IMG/VR virus record: IMGVR_UViG_3300009378_000025
Coordinates: 1-35,935 of that record
Reading direction: 5' to 3' (one strand)
Source of the DNA: a virus
Length of the DNA: 35,935 nucleotides
Shown: positions 21,406 to 28,713 of the stretch, one piece after another
Layout: each line of letters opens with the position of its first letter
How positions within the stretch are numbered: position 1 is the stretch's first letter
The notes under the pieces: generated by a model
What the model was told of the DNA's origin: nothing
Seen by the model: only the letters and a program-made list of their open reading frames with translations
Database searches by the model: none
Program-made: the position numbers and the translations under genes

Positions 21406-22760
21406 ATTTAGAGACTTTAATATTACGTAACTTAATTCATGATGACAATTATACAAGTACTGTAATACCACATTTAAAGCCTCATTATTTTGATGTCCCT
21501 CATAGGATAATCTTTAAAGAGATTGTCAATTTTGTGGCTCAATATGAGAAACTTCCTAATTCTGAAGCATTATCTATTGAACTTCAAAAGAATACGGATA
21601 TACCTCAAGCATCAGTTGGGGAAGTGTTTTCTATTGTAGGTACTTTAAATGATGATATTAAGGATACCAATAAGGATTGGTTAATTGCTCAAACAGAGAA
21701 GTGGTGCCAGGATAGATCTATCTATTTGGCTATCATGGAATCAATTGAAATTATTGATGGTAAGCATGATACACTTCAAAAGAATGCATTACCTGAGTTA
21801 TTGAGTGATGCTTTATCTGTGTCATTTGATACTAATATTGGTCATGACTATATTGATAACTCTGATGAGCGATATGACTTCTACCATAGAGAAGAAGAAC
21901 ATTTACCATTTGACCTAGAAATGTTTAATAAGATCACTAAAGGTGGATTAGTCAATAAGAGTTTAAATATTGCTCTTGCTGGCACAGGTGTTGGTAAATC
22001 TCTCTTTATGTGTCATGTTGCAGCAGGTGCTTTAACACAGATGAAAAATGTGTTATATATATCTATGGAAATGTCTGAAGAAAGAGTAGCAGAGCGTATT
22101 GATGCTAATCTAATGAATGTTCCTATTGACCAACTTGAAAACTTAAGTAAAGATATGTTTGATAAGAAACTTCATAAGATAACAAATGGTGGTATTGGTA
22201 AGTTAATTGTTAAAGAATACCCTACTGGGGCTGCTAATGCATCTCACTTTAGGGCATTGCTTAATGAGTTAAAGTTAAAGAAGGACTTTGTGCCTGAATT
22301 AATTTGTGTAGACTATTTAAATATTTGTGCATCTAGTAGAATGAAAGCAGATGGTGCTGGTGGTTCTTATCAATATGTTAAGGCAATTGCTGAAGAGTTA
22401 CGAGGCTTGGCTATTGAGAATAACCTACCTATCCTATCAGCAACTCAAACAACAAGAGGTGGTTATGGTAACTCTGATGTAGGACTCGAAGATACTTCTG
22501 AGTCATTTGGTTTACCTGCCACGGCTGACTTAATGTTTGCTCTTATTTCTACCGAGGAGTTAGAAAATATGAACCAGATGATGGTGAAACAATTGAAGAA
22601 TAGATATAATGATCCAACAGGAGCTACTAAAAAGTTTGTCGTTGGAATTGACAGAGCCAAGATGAGACTATATGATGTTGAAGACTCTGCCCAGTCTCTA
22701 AACTTAGGCACTACAACAGGTAGTAACAATGATAATAATTTTGAAGGATTTAGTGTATAA
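21402..22760 (+). CDS. 41: Replicative helicase gp41 (DnaB family)
   Basis: A 452-residue DnaB-type hexameric helicase: an N-terminal helical domain (first 150 residues), then Walker A ALAGTGVGKSLFMCH (about 190-204), VLYISMEMSEERVAERID, Walker B LICVDYLNICAS (about 303-314), the LPILSATQTTRGG region and an arginine finger near KNRYNDP. T4 gp41 (475) unwinds the fork with primase gp61 and loader gp59. It overlaps uvsX and thyX by 4 and 1 nt, so it is part of one operon. Confidence 0.95.
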   Translation: MNLETLILRNLIHDDNYTSTVIPHLKPHYFDVPHRIIFKEIVNFVAQYEKLPNSEALSIELQKNTDIPQASVGEVFSIVGTLNDDIKDTNKDWLIAQTEKWCQDRSIYLAIMESIEIIDGKHDTLQKNALPELLSDALSVSFDTNIGHDYIDNSDERYDFYHREEEHLPFDLEMFNKITKGGLVNKSLNIALAGTGVGKSLFMCHVAAGALTQMKNVLYISMEMSEERVAERIDANLMNVPIDQLENLSKDMFDKKLHKITNGGIGKLIVKEYPTGAANASHFRALLNELKLKKDFVPELICVDYLNICASSRMKADGAGGSYQYVKAIAEELRGLAIENNLPILSATQTTRGGYGNSDVGLEDTSESFGLPATADLMFALISTEELENMNQMMVKQLKNRYNDPTGATKKFVVGIDRAKMRLYDVEDSAQSLNLGTTTGSNNDNNFEGFSV

Positions 22761-23470
22761 TGAAAAGTAATAATATAAAAGGAAGTGTGAAGAACCCAAG
22801 TGTAGAACATCAGGATTCTTTTACCAGGGCTAGATTGGTTAGTTTCTCTCAACCAAGTGATGAATTTAAAGATGAAGGTCTTGATGATGTAATGGATTTA
22901 GTAGCATTCTGTGCTAGGGTAAGTAATCCATCGAATCAGTTTAATAAAGAAACTGCCGAGCAGCTTATTAAGTATTTGGTAAAACATCAACATTGGTCTC
23001 CTCTTGAAATGGCAAGTGCTTGCATTGAAATTGAAACAACAAGAGATATTGCTCGTCAAATCTTAAGACACCGATCATTTTCTTTCCAAGAGTTCTCTCA
23101 ACGATATGCTGATCCTACTAAGGACTTATCATTTATGTTACGTGAGGCAAGGTTACAAGATACAAAGAATAGACAAAACTCTATTGAAAATGATGATGAA
23201 ACATTAAGTGCTATGTGGAGAATTAAGCAAGAGAAGGTTATTAAAGCTGCTCTTGAAGCTTATGACTTTGCCATTAATAATGGTATTGCCAAGGAACAAG
23301 CTAGATGTGTGCTCCCAGAAGGTAACACTATGTCAAGAATGTATATGAATGGAACCATCAGAAGCTGGATTCACTATATTGATTTAAGAAGTTCACACGG
23401 AACCCAAAAAGAACATATTGAAGTTGCTCGTGAATGTGCTAAAGCTATTGCGGAGATTTTTAAGTTATGA
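22760..23470 (+). CDS. thyX: FAD-dependent thymidylate synthase ThyX
   Basis: A 236-residue ThyX: the signature is RHRSFSFQEFSQRYAD (about 103-118), a version of RHRxxSxxExSxRY, followed by the terminal RMYMNGTIRSWIHYIDLRSSHGTQKEHIEVA with the catalytic Arg/Ser. It converts dUMP to dTMP using methylenetetrahydrofolate and NADPH, supplying thymidine for an AT-rich genome. This replaces the ThyA-type enzyme of T4. It starts on the last base of gp41 and overlaps the next micro-gene by 4 nt. Confidence 0.94.
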   Translation: MKSNNIKGSVKNPSVEHQDSFTRARLVSFSQPSDEFKDEGLDDVMDLVAFCARVSNPSNQFNKETAEQLIKYLVKHQHWSPLEMASACIEIETTRDIARQILRHRSFSFQEFSQRYADPTKDLSFMLREARLQDTKNRQNSIENDDETLSAMWRIKQEKVIKAALEAYDFAINNGIAKEQARCVLPEGNTMSRMYMNGTIRSWIHYIDLRSSHGTQKEHIEVARECAKAIAEIFKL

Positions 23471-23634
23471 ATATTATTGGTAAATATAAAGAAAAGGTAA
23501 AATCATTATTAAAACCTAAGCCTGATTATGAAAAAATGTATAATGAAGAAAGAAAGAATGCTGAACACTGGGAGTTTAAATACAATAAGCTATATAGACA
23601 ATTAGGTGCTATCATTAAAGAAAGTAATCAATAA
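23467..23634 (+). CDS. Micro-protein downstream of thyX
   Basis: A 55-residue, Lys/Glu-rich protein (MNIIGKYKEKVKSLLKPKPD start) with a C-terminal helical stretch of coiled-coil character (YEKMYNEERKNAEHWEFKYNKLYRQLGAI). It begins with ATGA overlapping the thyX stop, a common coupling sign. No family is recognised. It is the last gene before the promoter at 23649. Confidence 0.6.
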   Translation: MNIIGKYKEKVKSLLKPKPDYEKMYNEERKNAEHWEFKYNKLYRQLGAIIKESNQ

Positions 23635-23648
23635 TTATTGCAAAATGG

Positions 23649-23678
23649 TTAACATATTCCTGCTAGTTGTGTTATAAT
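23649..23678 (+). promoter_or_regulatory. Early promoter for the lipoprotein unit
   Basis: TTAACA (23649-23654), 18-bp spacer, extended -10 TGTTATAAT (TATAAT 23673-23678). The lipoprotein ATG at 23709 follows with AGGAG 8 nt upstream. It matches the promoter at 2525. Confidence 0.75.
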
Positions 23679-23708
23679 ATACATATAAACAATAAAAAGG
23701 AGTTAAAA

Positions 23709-24539
23709 ATGAAAAAACTAATATTATTAACATCAATTGCTTTACTAGCATCTTGTAGTTCAACTGGTGGCAATTATTATGCAACTGATAACTATGGTTT
23801 AATTAGCAATGTTGGTAATTCATTAAGTGCCAATAAGTCTTATTCATATCAACATGTTGAAATGGATGGTGAGTTAGTAGAGAGATTTGAATTAAGACAT
23901 GGTGATTGTGGTACTGATTATAAATCTGACTATACTGATTGTGGTAGAGGCAAGGGTAGACAAGAAGTAGACACCCAAACAACCGAACATGAAGTTATTG
24001 AAGTATTAGACTATACAAAACCTAATATAGTATGGTATTCATACTCAATTTACTTCCCTAAAGATTATGAAAATTATCAAAGGGATTATAATGGAATATC
24101 CACTATTTATGGTCAGGTTAAGTTGTATGGATGGGATATGCCAATGTGGAGTGTAAAGGGTGTGGAAGATGGACTTATGTTTGAAGCAGATACCTCAGGT
24201 GGTACATGTATCATTGCCCCTTGGGAAGAGGTTAAAGGAAGATGGACTAATATTACAGTAAGGGCAGATTATGATACTAAACATCGTGTTAATGCTCCTA
24301 ACGGGTATATGTTTGATCCAAAAACAGACTATTCATATGCTGATGTTTGGGTAAATGGTGAACAAGTACCGGGGTGTATTACCTTTCAACCACTACTCAA
24401 TAGTTGGACTCCAGGTCAATCCAGAAAACCTGATATGAGCAATAGAGTTCACTTTAAGCATGGTATCTATAGTACATTTGCTGATAAATATTTTCCACCA
24501 CAAGTGGTGTATTACAAGGATATTAAAATACATAAATGA
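23709..24539 (+). CDS. Lipoprotein with polysaccharide-lyase-like fold
   Basis: A 276-residue protein with a lipoprotein signal MKKLILLTSIALLASCSST: the lipobox LASC puts Cys16 as the lipidated residue, so it would be membrane-anchored and exposed in the periplasm or outer surface. The body has the beta-rich jelly-roll pattern of polysaccharide lyase families: WYSYSIYFPKDY, a central WTNITVRADYD, DVWVNGEQVPG and a terminal GIYS...QVVYYKDIKI. This recalls heparin-lyase-type PF14099 proteins. Catalytic residues are not assigned. A start at 23667 is rejected because it would translate through the -10 box. Confidence 0.65.
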   Translation: MKKLILLTSIALLASCSSTGGNYYATDNYGLISNVGNSLSANKSYSYQHVEMDGELVERFELRHGDCGTDYKSDYTDCGRGKGRQEVDTQTTEHEVIEVLDYTKPNIVWYSYSIYFPKDYENYQRDYNGISTIYGQVKLYGWDMPMWSVKGVEDGLMFEADTSGGTCIIAPWEEVKGRWTNITVRADYDTKHRVNAPNGYMFDPKTDYSYADVWVNGEQVPGCITFQPLLNSWTPGQSRKPDMSNRVHFKHGIYSTFADKYFPPQVVYYKDIKIHK

Positions 24540-24667
24540 TAATGAAACAATGGTGTGTGTTATTCCATGATGGCTCAGGTAAAGTTGTCTTGGGTCATTC
24601 AAAAGAACATATTAGACAAAAATTTAACAACGTGAAAAGCGTATTTGAAATGGGAAGGAAAACATGA
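24536..24667 (+). CDS. Micro-protein (43 aa)
   Basis: ATGA overlaps the lipoprotein stop. The 43 residues (MIMKQWCVLFHDGSGKVVLG start) form a beta-like first half and a helical basic second half (HIRQKFNNVKSVFEM). No known family. The start could also be the in-frame ATG at 24542. The end overlaps the next micro-gene by 4 nt, part of a chain of coupled small genes. Confidence 0.5.
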   Translation: MIMKQWCVLFHDGSGKVVLGHSKEHIRQKFNNVKSVFEMGRKT

Positions 24668-24807
24668 GCAAAACAATGATTGATGGCATCGTATCAAGAG
24701 GCCAAAAGAGTAGAGATTTGAATGGTAATAGAATTGTAAAGAAATCTATGTCGCACGGTACATATAGATGTAAGCGACATCCAAATTCAAAAAGATGTCA
24801 GAGTTAG
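24664..24807 (+). CDS. Micro-protein, strongly basic (47 aa)
   Basis: A 47-residue Arg/Lys/Ser-rich protein (MSKTMIDGIVSRGQKSRDLN start; C-terminal YRCKRHPNSKRCQS with two Cys and a His). It has GGGAAGG 7-9 nt upstream and ATGA coupling to the gene before. The charge suggests nucleic-acid binding; there is no recognised domain. Confidence 0.5.
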   Translation: MSKTMIDGIVSRGQKSRDLNGNRIVKKSMSHGTYRCKRHPNSKRCQS

Positions 24808-24950
24808 TTGATTGGTTAAACATTATTGCAATTATTATACTACTTGGTATAGTAGGTATAGTAATGGCAGTATTTATTTTATTATGGACACCATTTCTTT
24901 TATTAGGAATGGCATTGGATTATTATGACAGCAGAAAAACTATACGATAA
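24795..24950 (+). CDS. Single- or double-span membrane micro-protein (51 aa)
   Basis: MSELVDWLN followed by an almost unbroken hydrophobic stretch (about residues 10-40: IAIIILLGIVGIVMAVFILL, then WTPFLLLGMAL) and a charged tail YYDSRKTIR. It could cross the membrane once or twice. It overlaps both neighbours (13 and 26 nt) in other frames. Function is unknown; an early-expressed inhibitor or envelope modifier is possible. Confidence 0.5.
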   Translation: MSELVDWLNIIAIIILLGIVGIVMAVFILLWTPFLLLGMALDYYDSRKTIR

Positions 24951-25245
24951 GTGGTCATTCGTAGAAAAAGATTTAGATCAAGACCAGTGGTATGTTAAAT
25001 TAACCGGTGGTAAATATCATGGGGTTGTATATAACTATAACTCTATTAAAGCAAATGAAACCACAGAGTCAATTGACTTTGATTATGAAGTTGTTGATTG
25101 GTTAGATGATAACCCTCACGGTGAACCTGAGTTTAATCAAGTAGCAGGTGATATACTTCAACTTGTGTTGAAAGATGCAATGGAAGCAGGTGATTATGTA
25201 TTAGGTGATAAAGGTGAATCAAGAAGCACTGATAATACTAGCTGA
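24925..25245 (+). CDS. Conserved hypothetical protein (106 aa)
   Basis: A 106-residue acidic protein: MTAEKLYDKWSFVEKDLDQD, then strand-like WYVKLTGGKYHGVVYNYNSIKAN, then acidic helix DILQLVLKDAMEAGDY. It has a possible small alpha-beta fold. No family is recognised. Its end overlaps the MazG-like gene in another frame by about 30 nt. Confidence 0.6.
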   Translation: MTAEKLYDKWSFVEKDLDQDQWYVKLTGGKYHGVVYNYNSIKANETTESIDFDYEVVDWLDDNPHGEPEFNQVAGDILQLVLKDAMEAGDYVLGDKGESRSTDNTS

Positions 25246-25480
25246 AGAGTGTGCTGAAATCCAGCAAGCCGTTGCTAAGATTCAGCGATTTGGTGATGAT
25301 GACAAGAACGTTAGACAATTAGAAAATGAAATTGGTGATGTTCTTGCCATGATTGCTATTCTTGGTCATGAACATGATATAGACCATGACGTAGTTCTGC
25401 GACGTGTTCCTGCTAAACTTCGTAAATTAAAGAAATGGAGTTCCATTAATGATCTTGATGACATAATCAAAAGTTTATAA
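25214..25480 (+). CDS. Second MazG-like nucleotide pyrophosphohydrolase
   Basis: An 88-residue protein with LAEECAEIQQAVAKIQRFG and, later, LENEIGDVLAMIAILG: the E-E-x-x-E and E-x2-D metal ligands of the MazG/dUTPase-like all-alpha family. It differs in sequence from the MazG at 20071. GTG at 25214 is chosen because AGGTG lies 6 nt upstream; GTG 25205 is an alternative adding three residues. The stop codon is embedded in a late promoter (25476-25483). Confidence 0.7.
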   Translation: MNQEALIILAEECAEIQQAVAKIQRFGDDDKNVRQLENEIGDVLAMIAILGHEHDIDHDVVLRRVPAKLRKLKKWSSINDLDDIIKSL

Positions 25481-25483
25481 ATA
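25476..25483 (+). promoter_or_regulatory. T4-type late promoter for the capsid-targeted block
   Basis: A perfect TATAAATA octamer, 28 nt before the ATG at 25511 and overlapping the MazG-like stop codon. It opens the run of proteins with capsid-targeting N termini. Confidence 0.7.
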
Positions 25484-25510
25484 ACACTATAAGTATTAAT
25501 AATAAAATAT

Positions 25511-26581
25511 ATGAAATCATTTAAGCATCATTATTTAACCGAAGGTAATACATCAAAGGCCTTTGATATGGAGCATGTAATTGTTTCTAGTGCTGGAGGC
25601 CCTTCATTTAAATCTAAATCTATTAAACCTGAGATTGGCGATAAGATTGTTAGCTCTTTGAAATTAATAGGTAAAGGATCATTCCCTGCCAATAGTTATC
25701 CGGCATCTAAAAGATGGAATGAACATTTCCCATCAGGTGCAAAAGGGTCAACACTCACACCAAAGACTGATTTTATTATTGGTAAGAAAAAGATATCTTT
25801 AAAAACAGGTGATGCACAACTAATGAGTGGTGGGAAAAATGAAGCATCAGCTACATTTTCTGTTGCGGCAGAAATGTCAGGTACTCAATTAGATAAAGCC
25901 ATTATGGATATGCAAAAGCATATCGAAAATTTATTACCTAATACTGATATGACTAAATTAGATATTAAAGGTAGTAAAACAGAATTAACAAAGAAAGGTA
26001 TGTTTAAAGACATTGATATTCTTAAAAAAGCTGATGATGCACATCATGCGTTTAAAAATGATTTAAGAAAATTATTTGCTTCTAATGCAGCATTTGCAAA
26101 TGCTTTTGTATTTGAAGCAATGACTGGCCAAGTTAAATTTGGTAATAATCCAGGTACTGCAGATAACTTTTTAGTTACAGACTATGATGGTAATGCTACT
26201 ATACATACTGTAACATCGATGGGGGATTCATATGTTAAGAAGATAGCCAAACAGGTTAAGCCTGATGTTAAATTCAAATCATCTCAAAAGACTGCATCTG
26301 CTCATAAATCAATTGAAAACCCTAAAGGTAAGACTGGATATTATACATTTTGGAGTGCTGTAGGTATTGGTATCAATATGGTAGTTAATGAAGCACTTGA
26401 GGATAGTAAAGATGATATGTTAACTGAAGGTTGGATTAAAGATGTAGTATCTAAAATTAAGAATTGGTTTAAGAAATTCTGGGCTAACATTAAGAAACAA
26501 ATTGGGGACTCCTGGAGTAATCTAATGGAGTTCGCTGGGGTGTTACCAGAAGTTACTTTTAACAATACACCAAAATGGTAA
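25511..26581 (+). CDS. Capsid-targeted internal protein, possible nuclease with cationic C-terminal segment
   Basis: A 356-residue protein. Residues 1-11, MKSFKHHYLTE, match the T4 internal-protein capsid-targeting pattern ending in a gp21-type L-x-E cleavage site. The body has KTDFIIGKKKISLKTGDAQLMSGG (about 83-106), whose D...SxK order resembles the PD-(D/E)xK nuclease core, though weakly. A second L-T-E at residues 304-306 would free a 50-residue Lys/Trp-rich amphipathic tail (WIKDVVSKIKNWFKKFWANI and beyond) that looks membrane-active. Late promoter just upstream. Function is inferred from these features only. Confidence 0.65.
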   Translation: MKSFKHHYLTEGNTSKAFDMEHVIVSSAGGPSFKSKSIKPEIGDKIVSSLKLIGKGSFPANSYPASKRWNEHFPSGAKGSTLTPKTDFIIGKKKISLKTGDAQLMSGGKNEASATFSVAAEMSGTQLDKAIMDMQKHIENLLPNTDMTKLDIKGSKTELTKKGMFKDIDILKKADDAHHAFKNDLRKLFASNAAFANAFVFEAMTGQVKFGNNPGTADNFLVTDYDGNATIHTVTSMGDSYVKKIAKQVKPDVKFKSSQKTASAHKSIENPKGKTGYYTFWSAVGIGINMVVNEALEDSKDDMLTEGWIKDVVSKIKNWFKKFWANIKKQIGDSWSNLMEFAGVLPEVTFNNTPKW

Positions 26582-27228
26582 CATTTAAATCATACATTAC
26601 AGAAGGTAAAAACGACAAGGCCATATTCCATGTTGTCTTTATGGCAGGTGGCCCTGGTTCTGGTAAGTCTTATATCAATAAGAAACTAGGCCTTAGAGCT
26701 TTAAACTTTGTTGATATTAACTCAGATTCTGCATTTGAACATGCCATGAAGAAATCCCTATTAGACCTTAACATGCCGAAAGGCCAAGACTATGCTAGGG
26801 ATATTGTTAGGGGCCTTGCTAAGAAAACTACAATGAAAAAGAAAGGTCACGCACTCGATGGTAGACTAGGTATGGTCATCGATGGTACTGGTGCAAAGGC
26901 TAATAAGATTCAACAAATGGTTGATGACTTTACTAAGTTAGGTTATGAATGTGCCATGGTGTTTGTAGATACTGATCAACAAACTGCTCTTGATAGAAAT
27001 AACCAAAGGGAAAGATCATTAAGGGCTTCTCTTGTTACTAAGATGTGGAAGGAAGTACAAGACAATAAGCCAACTTTTAAGAAATTATTCAAGGAACATT
27101 TTTATATTATTGATAATTCAGATGGTGCAGACGGCACAGATATAAATAAAGTTTATTCTAAACTAGCTACTTGGTCTAAGAAGTTACCAAACAATCCTCA
27201 AGTTAAAGCTTGGATGGACGCAAACTAA
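26575..27228 (+). CDS. Capsid-targeted P-loop kinase (zeta-toxin/polynucleotide-kinase-like)
   Basis: A 217-residue protein beginning MVTFKSYITE, a capsid-targeting-like peptide with I-x-E cleavage after residue 10. It then has VVFMAGGPGSGKSYINKKL (P-loop about 22-31), a mid-protein VIDGTGAKANKI and VFVDTDQQTALDRNNQRERSLRASLV with the Arg-rich lid of small kinases. Polynucleotide 5'-kinases and zeta-type kinases share this layout; the substrate is not decided. The start overlaps the previous stop by 7 nt and the last base is shared with the next start. Confidence 0.75.
   Translation: MVTFKSYITEGKNDKAIFHVVFMAGGPGSGKSYINKKLGLRALNFVDINSDSAFEHAMKKSLLDLNMPKGQDYARDIVRGLAKKTTMKKKGHALDGRLGMVIDGTGAKANKIQQMVDDFTKLGYECAMVFVDTDQQTALDRNNQRERSLRASLVTKMWKEVQDNKPTFKKLFKEHFYIIDNSDGADGTDINKVYSKLATWSKKLPNNPQVKAWMDAN
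27141..27148 (+). promoter_or_regulatory. Candidate T4-type late promoter inside the kinase gene
   Basis: TATAAATA lies within the kinase coding region (Asp-Ile-Asn-Lys codons), 79 nt before the ATG at 27228. It could add late transcripts of the downstream genes; chance occurrence in AT-rich coding sequence cannot be excluded. Confidence 0.35.
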
Positions 27229-27494
27229 TGAAATCATTTAAAGAACACTTAAACGAAAATGCACCGGCCCTTAGGTTTAAAGATTTATTACCTAAGAAGA
27301 TTAAACATAAGCTTAACTTATTACTTAAGAAAGATAAGTATAAGGCAGCAATTAAAATGAAACATGAGATACATCGAAAGTATCCAGATTATTCAGAGGC
27401 TAAGATACTGCGAATAGTTTCTGATTTTACCCACATTAAACTTAAAGAACTTAAAGCTGTATTAAATAGAAAAACCAGATATGAAGAAGTTTAA
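27228..27494 (+). CDS. Small basic capsid-targeted internal protein
   Basis: An 88-residue, strongly Lys-rich helical protein starting MKSFKEHLNE, with a predicted L-x-E cleavage after residue 10, then LRFKDLLPKKIKHKLNLLLK. It resembles T4 internal proteins IPI-IPIII in size, charge and leader. Such proteins are packed with the DNA and injected. ATG 27228 is used, not 27210, because it shares its first base with the previous stop and gives the targeting peptide at the exact N terminus. It overlaps the next gene by 14 nt. Confidence 0.65.
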   Translation: MKSFKEHLNENAPALRFKDLLPKKIKHKLNLLLKKDKYKAAIKMKHEIHRKYPDYSEAKILRIVSDFTHIKLKELKAVLNRKTRYEEV

Positions 27495-28713
27495 AAGCTA
27501 TATTACAGAAGCTAAGAATACCCACATGGGTCATATTGAAGATGCTGTTATCGATGGTGGTGTTGACGGTACTAGAGCAGCTATTAACGCATTAAGAGAC
27601 TTGAGGAATATGTTAGGAGGTCATACAAATGACACAAAAGCAGTCACAGTTAAATGGGATGGAGCCCCTGCAGTATTCTGTGGAATCGACCCGAGCGACG
27701 GAGAGTTTTTTGTCGCGAAAAAGGGAATTTTTAACAAAGAACCTAAAGTGTATAAGTCATTTAATGATATTGATGATGATACTTCAGGTGACTTATCTGA
27801 TAAGCTTAAAGTTGCTTATACTGAATTAAAGAAGTTAGGTATTAAGAAAGGTGTATATCAAGGTGATATTATGTTCACCAAAAATGATTTAAAGAAGGCT
27901 ACTATTGATGGAGAGAAATACATAACATTCCATCCAAATACTATTGTATATGCAGTACCAGTAGCTGATGCTAAAGAGATAACACAAGCTAAGATTGGTG
28001 TTGTATGGCATACGAAGTACACAGGGGCAACCTTTGATACTATGTCTGCTTCATTTGGAGTTAAAGGAAATGAGTTTAAAAAGGTATCATCAGTATGGAG
28101 TAAGAGTGCTGACCTTCCTGAAGTACCTATGGCAACACTCACAAAGAAAGAAACTGATGCAATATCTAAACACATTTCTCTTGCAGGTAAGATATTTCAA
28201 AAGATATCAAGTGGTGTACTTAAGGATGTTTCAACCAATAAAGAGATTAATCTATATATTAATACATTTAGAAATACTAAGGTTAGAGCTCAATCAGAAA
28301 TTAAGAACACAACAACCCACGTTAAGGAATTGATGACTTGGATACATAATAGGTACGATAAAGAAATTGATAAACTTAAATCTGACAAGGGTAAAGCACG
28401 TAAGAATGCTAAGAAGATTGAAGCACTTGAATGGTTCAATAAAGAAAATACAAAGAATTTAATTCTTATGTTCGATATGCAAAATCATTTGGTTGATGCC
28501 AAAAGAGAATTACTTAAGCATCTTAATAAGATGGATAGTATAAATACCTTTGTGAAAACAAAAGATGGTTATAAGGTTACCGGTGCTGAAGGTTATGTTG
28601 CAATTGATCATTTAACCAATGGTGCTGTTAAAATCGTTGATCGAATGGAGTTTAGTTTTAATAACTTCTCTAAGGATATAATTAAAGGGTGGGAGTCCGA
28701 GTCAAGAGGATGA
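27481..28713 (+). CDS. Capsid-targeted ligase-like nucleotidyltransferase
   Basis: A 410-residue protein with leader MKKFKSYITE (I-x-E cleavage after residue 10). It carries a covalent-nucleotidyltransferase motif I, VTVKWDGAPAVF (KxDG, Lys about 58), then GVYQGDIMF (about 124-132, motif III-like), ITFHPNTIVYAVP and AKIGVVWHTKY, which fit motifs IV-V of the ATP-dependent DNA/RNA ligase and capping superfamily. The C-terminal half (about 235-400) is helical and basic, with no domain recognised. It is probably a nucleic-acid ligase; whether the target is RNA or DNA is open. Confidence 0.65.
   Translation: MKKFKSYITEAKNTHMGHIEDAVIDGGVDGTRAAINALRDLRNMLGGHTNDTKAVTVKWDGAPAVFCGIDPSDGEFFVAKKGIFNKEPKVYKSFNDIDDDTSGDLSDKLKVAYTELKKLGIKKGVYQGDIMFTKNDLKKATIDGEKYITFHPNTIVYAVPVADAKEITQAKIGVVWHTKYTGATFDTMSASFGVKGNEFKKVSSVWSKSADLPEVPMATLTKKETDAISKHISLAGKIFQKISSGVLKDVSTNKEINLYINTFRNTKVRAQSEIKNTTTHVKELMTWIHNRYDKEIDKLKSDKGKARKNAKKIEALEWFNKENTKNLILMFDMQNHLVDAKRELLKHLNKMDSINTFVKTKDGYKVTGAEGYVAIDHLTNGAVKIVDRMEFSFNNFSKDIIKGWESESRG
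28539..28546 (+). promoter_or_regulatory. Candidate T4-type late promoter inside the ligase-like gene
   Basis: TATAAATA within coding sequence, 164 nt before the nucleotidyltransferase start at 28710. It is plausible by analogy with the neighbouring late promoters but not proven. Confidence 0.3.

Noticed and set aside
23667-23708. N-terminal extension of the lipoprotein
   Set aside because: It would start within the promoter -10 box and destroy the signal peptide; ATG 23709 has a proper ribosome site.
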